NCBI GenBank assembly: GCA_965232485.1
Contig: OZ246975.1
Coordinates: 2,480,001-2,544,000, forward strand
DNA: 64,000 nucleotides
Reading direction: 5' to 3'
DNA from: VXPQ01 sp965232485
Lineage (GTDB): Bacteria; Bacteroidota; Rhodothermia; Rhodothermales; VXPQ01
Positions 1 through 12,442 of the stretch are shown in pieces; within the stretch, counting starts at the first letter, position 1; the number at the start of each line of letters is the position of its first letter. The notes below the pieces were generated by a model that ran no database searches, was not told where the DNA came from, and saw only the letters and a program-made list of their open reading frames with translations. The position numbers and the translations under genes are program-made.

Positions 1-155
1 TTGCCTGCAATGATTTCGCTGATCAGTTTCGCAGAGCGCCCGCATCGACGAGCGAATTCGGCCTGCGAGAGACCTCGCGCTTCAAGGTGCTCACCCAGAA
101 TCCAGCCTGGAGGAACCGCATAGTCCGGTCGATATTGGTTGATGGTGGCGGCCAT
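1..155 (-). CDS. higA: HigA-type antitoxin, XRE-family helix-turn-helix protein (3' end beyond window)
   Basis: Partial gene reading off the left edge; only the first 51 residues are visible. After a short leader (MAATINQYRPDYAVPPGWIL) comes a helix-turn-helix opening in which LSQAEFARRCGRS can be read, the usual start of HigA/VapI-like addiction-module antitoxins. It lies 11 bp downstream of a HigB-like toxin on the same strand, the toxin-first order typical of higBA operons. By family, it should bind and neutralise the toxin and repress the shared promoter. The DNA-binding helix is only partly inside the window, so the family call rests on the opening residues and the context. Confidence 0.75.
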   Translation of the reverse strand, partial: MAATINQYRPDYAVPPGWILGEHLEARGLSQAEFARRCGRSAKLISEIIAG

Positions 156-166
156 CTTGTTTTGTT

Positions 167-505
167 CTATCGATGATAGTCGATTACGTCAAGGATTGTA
201 ATGGCCGTGACACAGGTTGTGTCGATGCCTCCATCCGGCTTTCGGGGAACCGGATCGTGGCAGGGCGTAAAGACTAACCGGTAAGGGTGAACAAGGTCTA
301 CGGCATACTGTCCGGCTCGGTCGCCGTGAAGCTGGTGTCTTCGATCCGGCGGCGTCACAGGCACTTGGTCCAGCGATTCGGCTTCACGGAGGACAGCCAA
401 ACGGCGCATAATTGTTCTGGTTCTGCGTTGACCATACGTTTTCTCAAGCTTCTGGGCCGAGTTGAACGTTCGTTCGAGTTTTCGAGTCTGGAAGGCGATA
501 TCCAC
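167..505 (-). CDS. higB: HigB/RelE-superfamily toxin
   Basis: A 112-residue basic protein with the plan of HigB-like plasmid-maintenance killer proteins: an N-terminal helical stretch (FQTRKLERTFNSAQKLEKTYG), a central RRLAVLREAESLDQVP segment, and a C-terminal beta strand ending in ITILDVIDYHR. HigB toxins are ribosome-dependent mRNA endonucleases. The conserved residue pattern HQLHGDRAGQYAVDLVHPYR matches the basic core strand of the family. It precedes the antitoxin gene by 11 bp on the same strand. A frame on the opposite strand (287-559) is a shadow. Catalytic residues were not verified by alignment. Confidence 0.8.
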   Translation of the reverse strand: MDIAFQTRKLERTFNSAQKLEKTYGQRRTRTIMRRLAVLREAESLDQVPVTPPDRRHQLHGDRAGQYAVDLVHPYRLVFTPCHDPVPRKPDGGIDTTCVTAITILDVIDYHR

Positions 506-709
506 TGCACGTTCCCGTTTTATTACTACATTCCTTCTTTTCTCGAAAAGATTACGTAAAAGGTAACAAATTTATAATTCCCTGTCAATAGAGACGAAAA
601 AATTTCAGCGGGCAACCCCGTAATCCGTATTATAGAGCAAGCCCCTGCGCCCGGACCGCTTCTCCCGAAGAACGGGATCGAATTCCTTCCGACCTTTCCT
701 TTTGCCCCG

Positions 710-1624
710 ATGCCGTTGGCGCCCCGTTCGCTTCTTGCCTGTATCCTTCTAATCTTCCTGTTGTCTGCTTGCAGCAAGTCGATGCAGGAAGAAATTCTGC
801 CCGAACCCGTCACGCAGCAAACGGAGTATACCATAGGCGGCGACCGTCCCGCCACCCTGAAACTCCCGATGGGGTACGATGTCATGGGTCCCCTTCCTGT
901 CGTGATCAGCCTGCACGGTTACTCGGGCAATCCCACGGACCATGATGCGTATTGGGGCCTTTCCGAACGGGTCGATGCCGACAACTTTGCACTGATCCTG
1001 CCCGCCGGCACGCGCGATTCTGCGAGCTTTCGCTTCTGGGACGCCACAGACTTCTGCTGCAACTTTTTCGAGTCCGACGTGGATGACGTGGGCTATCTCT
1101 CCAGCCTCATCGAAGAGGCAGGCGAGTATATCCAGGTGGACCGCATTTTTTCGGTCGGACATTCCAACGGCGGATTCATGTCCTACCGCCTTGCCTGCGA
1201 AGGTCTTCCGGGCCTGACCGCGATCGCGCCGCTTGCAGGCGCCTCGTTTCTGGATCCAACCCGTTGCGAGTCGGCGCCGCCGGTTTCCGTATTACATATC
1301 CACGGCACCGCCGACGAAATCATTCTCTATGCAGGAATTCCCCTTGGCGTCGGGTACGCCGGCGCGGAGGGTGTGGTGGAGCGCTGGGCCGAACGCGCGC
1401 GGTGCGATCTTTCCAGGGCCGAAGAACTTTCCTCCATCGATATCGACCGTGCCCACGCCGGTGCGGAAACCGATCGCATTCGCTATCGTGAGGGCTGCCA
1501 GGACGGCATTACGGTCGAACTCTGGAAGATCAACGAGGGGTCGCACATTCCCTGGCTTACCTCGAACTATGCGGAGCGTCTGATCGACTGGCTGCTGAAC
1601 GAATCCCGCACGGAGGCCTCGTAA
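710..1624 (+). CDS. Secreted lipoprotein esterase, PHB-depolymerase/feruloyl-esterase-like alpha/beta hydrolase
   Basis: A 304-residue protein beginning with a lipoprotein signal peptide whose lipobox LSAC ends at Cys21. The mature part has the alpha/beta-hydrolase plan of the LpqC/polyhydroxybutyrate-depolymerase family: an oxyanion-region VVISLHGYSGN, the nucleophile elbow GHSNGG near residues 150-155 (Ser152), and a late HIHGTADEIILYAG segment likely carrying the acid residue. The final catalytic His is probably in EGSHIPW. Such enzymes cleave ester bonds in polyesters or acetylated and feruloylated polysaccharides; substrate cannot be read here. It stands alone upstream of zwf, with about 140 bp between them. 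Confidence 0.8.
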   Translation: MPLAPRSLLACILLIFLLSACSKSMQEEILPEPVTQQTEYTIGGDRPATLKLPMGYDVMGPLPVVISLHGYSGNPTDHDAYWGLSERVDADNFALILPAGTRDSASFRFWDATDFCCNFFESDVDDVGYLSSLIEEAGEYIQVDRIFSVGHSNGGFMSYRLACEGLPGLTAIAPLAGASFLDPTRCESAPPVSVLHIHGTADEIILYAGIPLGVGYAGAEGVVERWAERARCDLSRAEELSSIDIDRAHAGAETDRIRYREGCQDGITVELWKINEGSHIPWLTSNYAERLIDWLLNESRTEAS

Positions 1625-1762
1625 GGGGCGTACCTGTTTGCCTTACCTTATAGTCCAGCACATACAGCGCCCCATTAACCTGCGAATTCCGTAACATGTG
1701 GGGGGATATATTGGCCTTGCCTGTGCAAGAGGCCGGGGACATCCATTCATGTCGTTCTGCCC

Positions 1763-3172
1763 ATGTCGCGCTCCTTCCAACCCCACCTTTTCGTCATTCT
1801 CGGCGCCAGCGGCGATCTGACGTCGCGCAAGCTGGTGCCTGCCTTGTTTCATCTCATGGAGCGGCATGACGAACTGCGCTGTTGCCACATTCTCGGCGCG
1901 GCCCGGTCTGCTCTGTCCGACACAGCCTTCCGGGACAGCGTCCGCGAAGCGTTGCGCGACCGGCGTCCGGAGGGCTCCGATCTTTCCGCCTGGTGCGATG
2001 ATCATGTGTTTTACCAATCGTTGGGCGGCGGCAGCGGCTACGATGGACTTGCGCGCCGGATCGACTCCATTGAAAAGGAATGCGGCCTGCCCGGCAACCG
2101 GGTTTTTTACCTTGCCCTGCCCCCAAAGACGTTCCCCGGAACCATCGAAGCCCTCGGGCAGGCCAATCTCCACAAGACGCCAGGTTGGGCGCGGCTCGTC
2201 ATCGAAAAGCCGTTCGGGCACGATCTGACGTCGGCCCATGCGCTGAACGACCTCGTGCACCGGTATTTCGACGAGTCCCGGATATTTCGCATCGACCACT
2301 ATCTCGGGAAGGAAACCGTACAGAACCTGCTGGTTTTCCGGTTCGGCAACGCGCTTTTCGAGAGCGTATGGCACCGGGGGCAGATCGAACGGGTCGATAT
2401 TCAGGTGCACGAAACCCTGGGCGTAGAAACGCGCGCGGGGTATTACGATCAGTCGGGGGCGCTAAGGGACATGGTGCAGAACCATATTACGCAGTTGCTC
2501 TCGCTGGTTGCGATGGAGGCGCCCGCCCGGTTCGACGCCGACTCCATCCGACAGGAAAAAATCAAGGCGCTGGAATCCATCGTTCCGCTCCGTCCCGAGG
2601 ATGTGCTGCTGGGCCAGTACGCCGCGGGCGAAGTGGACGGCAAGCCCGTAAGAGCATACCACGAGGAAAAAGGGGTGCCGGATGGGTCCACCACCGAAAC
2701 GTTCGTTCGCCTGCGCATAGAGCTCGCCAACTGGCGATGGCGAGGCGTTCCGTTCATCCTGGAGACCGGCAAGCGCATGCCCAAAAAGCGCACCCGCATC
2801 GCGATCCGGTTTCAGCCGGCCCCGGTTTCGCTTTTCCGGCCCTACGAGGATACCTGCAACGTCCGCCCCAACATCCTCGAAATCACGTTGCAGCCGGACG
2901 AAGGGTTCAACCTGCACTTTGAGGTGAAGCAGCCGCGCATGCCGCTCAGGCTGACCCCCAGAAGGCTCCGCTTCCGCTACGACGAGGTGTTCGGCGATCT
3001 CCCGGAAGCCTACGAAACGCTGCTCGGCGATGTGATCCAGGGAGACCAGACCCTGTTCGTGCATGCCGACGAAGTGATCAATTCGTGGCGGCTCTACACG
3101 CCGGTTCTCGAAGCCGGTTTGCCGGTGCATCCGTACGCGCCCGGATCGGCGGGTCCGAATTCCGCTTCGTGA
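1763..3172 (+). CDS. zwf: Glucose-6-phosphate 1-dehydrogenase
   Basis: A 469-residue protein of normal family length. It oxidises glucose 6-phosphate to 6-phosphogluconolactone with NADP+, the first step of the oxidative pentose-phosphate pathway. The dinucleotide-binding turn GASGDLTSRKL is at residues 14-24 and the substrate/catalytic signature RIDHYLGKE at about 176-184, followed by NLLVFRFGN. The pgl gene follows after 13 bp, so the two very likely form an operon making NADPH and pentose phosphates. The nearby Met at 1750 is out of frame; the start at 1763 gives the expected N-terminus. Confidence 0.96.
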   Translation: MSRSFQPHLFVILGASGDLTSRKLVPALFHLMERHDELRCCHILGAARSALSDTAFRDSVREALRDRRPEGSDLSAWCDDHVFYQSLGGGSGYDGLARRIDSIEKECGLPGNRVFYLALPPKTFPGTIEALGQANLHKTPGWARLVIEKPFGHDLTSAHALNDLVHRYFDESRIFRIDHYLGKETVQNLLVFRFGNALFESVWHRGQIERVDIQVHETLGVETRAGYYDQSGALRDMVQNHITQLLSLVAMEAPARFDADSIRQEKIKALESIVPLRPEDVLLGQYAAGEVDGKPVRAYHEEKGVPDGSTTETFVRLRIELANWRWRGVPFILETGKRMPKKRTRIAIRFQPAPVSLFRPYEDTCNVRPNILEITLQPDEGFNLHFEVKQPRMPLRLTPRRLRFRYDEVFGDLPEAYETLLGDVIQGDQTLFVHADEVINSWRLYTPVLEAGLPVHPYAPGSAGPNSAS

Positions 3173-3185
3173 GGCGCGGCCTTTC

Positions 3186-3896
3186 ATGAAACAACGGCTG
3201 GAAACGTACGAACGCCTCGATGCGCTGAGTCATGCAGCCTTGCAGATGATTCGCGCGAAGGCGCGCACGGGCGCGCCGTGCAATATTTGCCTTTCCGGCG
3301 GATCGACGCCGGAGCGCCTTTTTTCGCTGCTCGGCGGCGCGGAAGGGCGCTCGTTGCCATGGTCCGACATCCGGTTCTTCTGGGCCGACGAGCGGTTTGT
3401 ACCGGAAGATCATCCCGGCAATAATTTCCGGGCGGCCCGCCGCCTGTTCGTTGACCGCGTACCGATTTCGAAGGCAAACCTGCATCCGGTAAACACCTCG
3501 CTCGACACGCCCGAAGCGGCTGCGGACGACTACGAAACCATCCTGCGGGAATGTTTCGGCCCTGCGCAGGACAAAACCTTCGACCTTGCCCTGCTTGGCA
3601 TAGGGGAGGATGGACACACGGCCTCGCTGTTTCCGGGATACGAGCCGGCGCAGGACCGGTGGGTCGCGGCGGTAAAGGGGCCTGCCTACAGGCCGCCGAG
3701 GGAGCGGATCACACTCACCCCCGCCGTGCTCAACCGGGCGGAAACAGTGGCGTTTATGGTTGCAGGAGCGGCCAAGCGGGAAACGCTGCGGCGCGTCCTC
3801 GACAACGACCTGGAACTGCCCGCCTCGCATATCTGCGGGCTTCGGGAAACAGTGATTCTTGCGGACGCCGCGGCGACTCCGCGTTCGCCGACGTGA
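3186..3896 (+). CDS. pgl: 6-phosphogluconolactonase
   Basis: A 236-residue protein of the SugarP isomerase fold. It hydrolyses 6-phosphogluconolactone to 6-phosphogluconate, the step after the neighbouring zwf product. The phosphate-binding loop NICLSGGSTPERLF lies at about residues 35-48, followed by WSDIRFFWADERFVPEDHPGNN and the LLGIGEDGHTASLFPG signature near residue 140, all diagnostic of the PGL/DevB branch. The gene begins 13 bp after zwf. The next gene, nadE, is convergent, with about 170 bp between them in which no clear hairpin was seen. Confidence 0.95.
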   Translation: MKQRLETYERLDALSHAALQMIRAKARTGAPCNICLSGGSTPERLFSLLGGAEGRSLPWSDIRFFWADERFVPEDHPGNNFRAARRLFVDRVPISKANLHPVNTSLDTPEAAADDYETILRECFGPAQDKTFDLALLGIGEDGHTASLFPGYEPAQDRWVAAVKGPAYRPPRERITLTPAVLNRAETVAFMVAGAAKRETLRRVLDNDLELPASHICGLRETVILADAAATPRSPT

Positions 3897-4066
3897 CCCG
3901 ATCCTTCCCATGCGAGGGGAGCTTCCTTCTTATGGCCCCCGGAACAGGCGCCTCAACCGGCGACCACCGGGGCGGACACGGCGCAATCTGCACGATTCCG
4001 GCTGCAACCGGCCTGCGGCGTTACCTGCTTTGCTGTAGCGAAAGGTCGGATTATGCATCGGGCCGA

Positions 4067-6127
<2,061 letters not shown>

Positions 6128-6227
6128 GGGCCTGCATTATCGAGGCATACTCGACCAGAGTATCCTGAATATAAAGATACGCGATACGCACTTCCCGCGG
6201 CGCGCTTCTCGTCGGAGGGCGCCTGCG

Positions 6228-7268
6228 TCAAATTGCTTTTCGTTCCGTAGCGTCCCACAGGCCAGTCAGGTAGGCGGCGCCCAGCGCGCGATCGTACAAA
6301 CCGTATCCCGCCAGCCCTTCTTCTCCCCAGATCATACGCCCGTGATCCGGCCGGACCGGGCCATCGAAGCCGATCTCCAGCAGGGCCTCCATCACAGCCG
6401 CCATATCGACATTGCCATCGGGATGTACGCTTTCCTGGAAAGATCGGTCTCCCAGATGGGTCACGTTGCGCGCATGCACAAAATGAATGCGTCCCGCCAG
6501 CGAACGAATCGTCTCCGGCAGCCGGGCGGCTTCGGCGGGGTTCGCGCCCAGCGAACCGGTGCACAGCGTTACGCCGTTCGCTTCGCTATCCGCCAGTTGC
6601 GTAACCCGTTTCAGCGCCGCGCCGCTCGTGATAATGCGCGGGAATCCCGCCACGGACCAAGGCGGATCGTCGGGATGAATGGCAAGGCGCACGCCGGCCC
6701 GCTCGGCTACCGGCGCGATGCGCTCCAGAAAATACGCCAGATTATCCCACAGGTCTTCTTCCGAACATTCGGCGTACGCGGCGCGCAATGCGGTGATTTC
6801 TTCGCCCGTATAGGCGGCATGCCATCCCGGGAGGTCCTGGGTTCCTGCGGAAAAATCGATGGCTTCCATGTCTTTCTGGTCGAACCGCAGCGCAGTCGAT
6901 CCATCCGGTTGCGGCATCGCCAGATCCGTGCGCAACCAGTCGAAAACCGGCATGAAATTGTAGCAGATGACCGGCACGCCTTCCGCAGCCACCGCTTCCA
7001 TGCTTTGCGCGTACCGGGCGATCAATGCATCCCGGTCCGGCCAGCCCAGTTTGATGTGTTCGTGTATGTTGATCGATTCTACTACCGAGAAACGCAGCCC
7101 TGCCGCCTCGATCGTCTCGCGCAGCGCGCGCACGCTTTCCCGCGGCCATACCTCGCCCGGCGCGCAATTCCGGAGCGAGCTTACAATACCCGTCATGCGG
7201 GGAATTTGCCGGATGTACGCCGGAGATACCGGATCGCCGGGGCCATACCATCTGAACGTCAGTTTCAT
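6228..7268 (-). CDS. uxuA: Mannonate dehydratase
   Basis: A 346-residue TIM-barrel enzyme of the xylose-isomerase-like fold. It dehydrates D-mannonate to 2-keto-3-deoxygluconate in hexuronate catabolism. The N-terminus MKLTFRWYGPGDPVSPAYIRQIP is the UxuA opening. The metal-binding regions AIHPDDPPW and FVHARNVT are present, and the C-terminus has the expected VRPDHGRMIWGE segment. No uxaC or uxuB is adjacent, so it appears as a single gene. A copy of the dispersed IS-end-like motif sits about 40 bp upstream of its start. The sulfatase and oxidoreductases elsewhere in the window point to polysaccharide use. Confidence 0.93.
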   Translation of the reverse strand: MKLTFRWYGPGDPVSPAYIRQIPRMTGIVSSLRNCAPGEVWPRESVRALRETIEAAGLRFSVVESINIHEHIKLGWPDRDALIARYAQSMEAVAAEGVPVICYNFMPVFDWLRTDLAMPQPDGSTALRFDQKDMEAIDFSAGTQDLPGWHAAYTGEEITALRAAYAECSEEDLWDNLAYFLERIAPVAERAGVRLAIHPDDPPWSVAGFPRIITSGAALKRVTQLADSEANGVTLCTGSLGANPAEAARLPETIRSLAGRIHFVHARNVTHLGDRSFQESVHPDGNVDMAAVMEALLEIGFDGPVRPDHGRMIWGEEGLAGYGLYDRALGAAYLTGLWDATERKAI

Positions 7269-7308
7269 AGTGTTTTGCGGAAGAAATACAAAAAGCGCTT
7301 GTCGAAGC

Positions 7309-7327
7309 GGACTTGATCAGCGCATCC
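7309..7327 (+). repeat. Solo terminal-repeat-like motif upstream of uxuA
   Basis: The 19-base string GGACTTGATCAGCGCATCC matches, at most positions, the right ends of the small elements at 22.8 kb and 12.3 kb and the right end of the IS at 37.2 kb. No matching left end was found nearby, so this is a solo copy lying in the leader of uxuA. Confidence 0.55.
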
Positions 7328-7370
7328 TTTACTCCTTTTCAGCATCTTTTTTACACCCTTCGGCGCTATT

Positions 7371-7652
7371 TCAGAGCATCATCACCTGCTCCACTTTCGC
7401 CGCCGCCTGGTACAAGGCAATGATTTCATCGCTGGAATGCATTTCCATTTTCGCCGTCACGCTGAGGTACCGCCCTTTGGACGACGCCCGCACCGTAACC
7501 GGATGTCGTCCGAATATCTTTTTGAGCGCGGTCAGACCGTCGGCAGGCACAATGAACTTGAACACATACTCGTCTGGAAAATCAATCTGATCGTCCAGAA
7601 GTTCCTGAAAATGACGCCACCAGGCATCTGTTTCCGCCGGTACGTTTTTCAT
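7371..7652 (-). CDS. DUF493 (YbeD-like) family small protein
   Basis: A 93-residue protein. I chose the internal start MKNVPAETDAWW because DUF493 members begin about there and the longer frame (to 7886) adds only low-complexity, shadow-like sequence. The core pattern FPDEYVFKFIVPADGL, then a VTVRASSKGRYLSVTAKMEM strand pair and EIIALYQAA helix, matches the ferredoxin-like YbeD/DUF493 fold. The family has been proposed to have a regulatory role, but its function is unsettled. It lies about 100 bp upstream of uxuA on the same strand. Confidence 0.7.
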   Translation of the reverse strand: MKNVPAETDAWWRHFQELLDDQIDFPDEYVFKFIVPADGLTALKKIFGRHPVTVRASSKGRYLSVTAKMEMHSSDEIIALYQAAAKVEQVMML

Positions 7653-8067
7653 GGCTTGTTCGCTCCCGGGCTGCTTGAAATCGATCAGGAAAGTTTGTCG
7701 TTCGGGTCTGGCGCGCCGGTCGCCGCGATGTTGCCCCCGAAACGTTTTGGCGATGCCTATCACCGGTTCGTGATTTCTGCCATCTGGTACGAGGCGCTGT
7801 ATTCGGGCGTTCCTCGTGGAACGGGCGCGCGGCGTCATGTTGGCCGGAGGATCTTCTGAATCCTCTCGGTCCGCATCTGTCCGCAAGGTGTGTCCGTTTT
7901 GTCCAATCTTTCAAAAAAGCCCTCTGGCTTCCTTTGCAATTTTATACAGGGTCTCCCTGTTTTCTTCGCTGGCAAAATGGAAGATCAGTATAAGCCCCCC
8001 ATTTCTTTTTTCATTCTTGCAGGTTCTTTGCTTCCACGCAGTCTTCCCAACGCTACGATCATCCACC

Positions 8068-9080
8068 ATGCCGATACGAATCGCCCTTGCCGCCCTCGCT
8101 GTCGCACTCCTTGCTGTGACGCCTGTCCGGGCACAGTACGAATGGACATCTTCCCGCCCCGACGGGCACGCACCCATCGGGGTCATGGGTGATCACATCC
8201 ACGAGCGCGGTGAATACATGTTGTCCTATCGCTTCATGCACATGAATATGGATGGCAATCGCACAGGTGTGTCAGAAGTGTCGACAAGCGATGTACACCG
8301 GGACTTCATGGTGGCTCCGCTGGATATGACGATGACGATGCATATGGTTGGCGTCATGTATGCGCCCTCGGATGCGATAACCGTCATGGGTGGGGCGAAA
8401 TGGATCGGCAAGAACATGAACCATGTTACCCGCATGAACGCCGCTTTCGAGGCCATGTCCTCCGGCCTGGGCGATGTGGGTCTGTCCGCCCTGATCGGGC
8501 TGAAGCGCGCCGGCGCTACGCGCGTTCACCTCATGGCCGGCGTGTCGATTCCTGTCGGATCCATTGAAGAGACAGGTGTGAATCCGATGAGCGGGGGCGT
8601 TGCGGTCCAGATGCCGTATCCGATGCAGTTGGGTTCAGGCACATGGGACCTGCTTCCAGGCGTTACGGTCCTTGGCATGCGTGAGCGGTTTTCATGGGGT
8701 TTGCAGGTCCGCGGCACGATCCGCGCTACAGACAGGGAAACGCCACGGAAGGCACTGCATGGCTTGCCCTGAAAACCACGGAGCATCTCAGCGTATAGGC
8801 CCGTTTGCTGCTCCGGAAGTGGGGGGACTATAGCGGCCACGATGCAGCCTATAGAAATCCGATGATGGTTCCGACGGTCCGCGAGGATCTTCGCGGTGGA
8901 GTGCGTATGGCTATTCCGCTCGGCATGAACATCTATTTCAGAGATGGCGTGCTTAAAGGCCACAGAATCGCTGCCGAATGGAGTATGCCGGCCTAACAGG
9001 ACCTGCACGGACCGCAGCTCGATACGGACTGGATGTTCACGATAGGTTGGCAGAAGTCGCTTACCTTTTCCGGGGACTGA
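8068..9080 (+). pseudogene. Decayed outer-membrane transporter-like gene (frameshift plus two stops)
   Basis: Residues 1-22 form a signal peptide (MPIRIALAALAVALLAVTPV), followed by a histidine/methionine-rich start (GVMGDHIHERGEYMLSYRFM, then HMNMDGNR) typical of an outer-membrane 'transporter' family often found near metal-resistance genes. The frame is lost near 8725, where removing one missing base's effect restores homologous sequence (YRQGNATEGTAWLALKTTEH). That frame then has a TAG at 8796-8798 and a TAA at 8994-8996, between otherwise sensible residues (MPA, stop, QDLHGPQLDTDWMFTIGWQ). It ends at the TGA 9078-9080. Three independent lesions make a sequencing artefact unlikely. Confidence 0.75.
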
Positions 9081-9408
9081 CCCATTCTCCAATAAAGATT
9101 TCTGCAACCTGACAAGGTAAGATGTCAGGGAGCGCCTGCAAGATCGCTCAAGTGCACCGGGTTGGTTCTGGATCCGCTTCCGGTACGCGCCATTCCGGCG
9201 CTCGGGTGTCCCGGACTCCATTGCCTCTGCGGGCTGAACCCTTCGCATTCTGCCAAACTGTCATGCTGTGGGTTTCCGGTACGCTTTTCGTAGGTACTGA
9301 CTGCACAACGATGCGCGGGCGCCCCCATATTTTAAGGGGTATCCTTTCCGGATACAGGGTCCCGCGCGCATCGAAACCCGCATTTTTCGACGGAAAACAC
9401 GTATTCGA
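9081..9408 (+). other. Intergenic region upstream of clpB, no gene recognised
   Basis: This stretch of 328 bases separates the pseudogene from clpB. Frames exist on both strands but look like shadows. In particular, nothing resembling a ClpB N-terminal domain was found in any frame. A short inverted repeat, GTATCC with GGATAC five bases later, lies at about 9340-9355; its meaning is unknown. The region presumably holds the clpB promoter, but no confident promoter or CIRCE element could be identified. Confidence 0.5.
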
Positions 9409-11595
<2,187 letters not shown>

Positions 11596-11648
11596 ATTGT
11601 CGTCCGCGTTGCGGCCGAACGGGTGTGTCGGCATAGCCTTATACTACC

Positions 11649-12167
11649 ATGCATGAAACTACTCCCCGGACGCCCCTTCCGGGTTTTACCATCCGGCCCG
11701 CCGGTCAGGACGATGTTCCGCTCATTCATGCTTTCATACGCGGTCTGGCCCGGTTTGAACGGCTCGAACATGAATGCGTGGCGACGGAAGAAGCCCTGGA
11801 AAACACGCTGTTCGGCGCCCGCGCCTATGCAGAAGTGCTTATCGGCGAATTCGAGGGCGCTCCGGTGGGGTTTGCACTTTTCTTTCATAACTACTCCACC
11901 TTTCTGGCGAAGCCCGGTATTTATCTGGAAGATATCTACGTGGATCCTGCCTGGCGCGGACGGGGTTTCGGCACGGCATTTCTCACGCAGGTGGCCGATC
12001 TGGCGGTCGCCCGGGGATGCGGACGTCTTGAATGGTCCGTCCTGGACTGGAACGAAAACGCTATCCGGCTTTACGAACGGCTCGGCGCCGAACCGATGGA
12101 CGAATGGACGACCATGCGCGTCGCCGGGGAAGCGCTCGCCGCACTGGCCAGCGGTTCGGACGCCTGA
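11649..12167 (+). CDS. GNAT-family N-acetyltransferase
   Basis: A 172-residue acetyl-CoA-dependent acyltransferase. The acetyl-CoA binding motif is read as EDIYVDPAWRGRGFGTAFL (about residues 96-114, R/Q-x-x-G-x-G/A type), preceded by the beta strands PVGFALFFHNYSTFLAKPGI and followed by LEWSVLDWNENAIRLYERLGA, a hallmark of the family's C-terminal strand and helix. The pattern is closest to the diamine/thialysine acetyltransferase branch, which shares the FFHNYSTF-like motif, but the substrate is not certain. It starts 53 bp after clpB on the same strand. Confidence 0.88.
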   Translation: MHETTPRTPLPGFTIRPAGQDDVPLIHAFIRGLARFERLEHECVATEEALENTLFGARAYAEVLIGEFEGAPVGFALFFHNYSTFLAKPGIYLEDIYVDPAWRGRGFGTAFLTQVADLAVARGCGRLEWSVLDWNENAIRLYERLGAEPMDEWTTMRVAGEALAALASGSDA

Positions 12168-12190
12168 GTTGGACGTTGCATGTATGCCCC

Positions 12191-12335
12191 CGTGCGCCTT
12201 TCAGCCTCCCGAAGGGCGCTTCGCGAACGCGACCCCGAATCCGCCGTGTTTTTCGCTGATTTCAACGACGCCGTCATGTCGTGCTTTACGCGTGAAAGCG
12301 AAGCGCTGATCAAAGTGGACTTAATCAGAGCATCC
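12191..12335 (+). repeat. Copy A of a dispersed small element, left end missing
   Basis: About 145 bp nearly identical to 22676-22822 (copy B). Shared landmarks are GCCTCCCGAAGGGCGCTTC, GTGTTTTTCGCTGATTTCAA and CGAAGCGCTGATCAAAGTGG, ending in the terminal motif GGACTTAATCAGAGCATCC. The first 108 bp of copy B, including its left terminal repeat, are absent here, so this copy is truncated. It lies between the GNAT gene and the oxidoreductase gene. Confidence 0.75.
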
Positions 12336-12369
12336 TGAAATAAATTCACAAAGATGCACTGATCGCAGT

Positions 12370-12388
12370 GGACTTGATCAAAGCATCC
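12370..12388 (+). repeat. Second terminal-repeat-like motif next to copy A
   Basis: The motif GGACTTGATCAAAGCATCC follows copy A by 34 bp. Just left of it is GATGCACTGATC, a rough inverted match, so it may be a minimal element or a second end. It is followed by GTAA, the same four bases that are duplicated around copy B. Confidence 0.5.
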
Positions 12389-12442
12389 GTAAGTATTACC
12401 TTTCCGGGTAGCGCAGTCCTGTCCACAGATTCCGAAGAAACC

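Noticed and set aside
7371..7886. Longer 171-residue version of the DUF493 protein
   Set aside because: The extra N-terminus is Arg-rich and lacks similarity; the internal Met gives the normal family length.
8773..9080. Separate small gene from 8805
   Set aside because: Its sequence continues the interrupted upstream gene in a shifted frame, so it is part of the pseudogene.
9340..9355. Inverted repeat GTATCC...GGATAC upstream of clpB as a heat-shock operator
   Set aside because: It does not match the CIRCE consensus and no supporting feature was seen.
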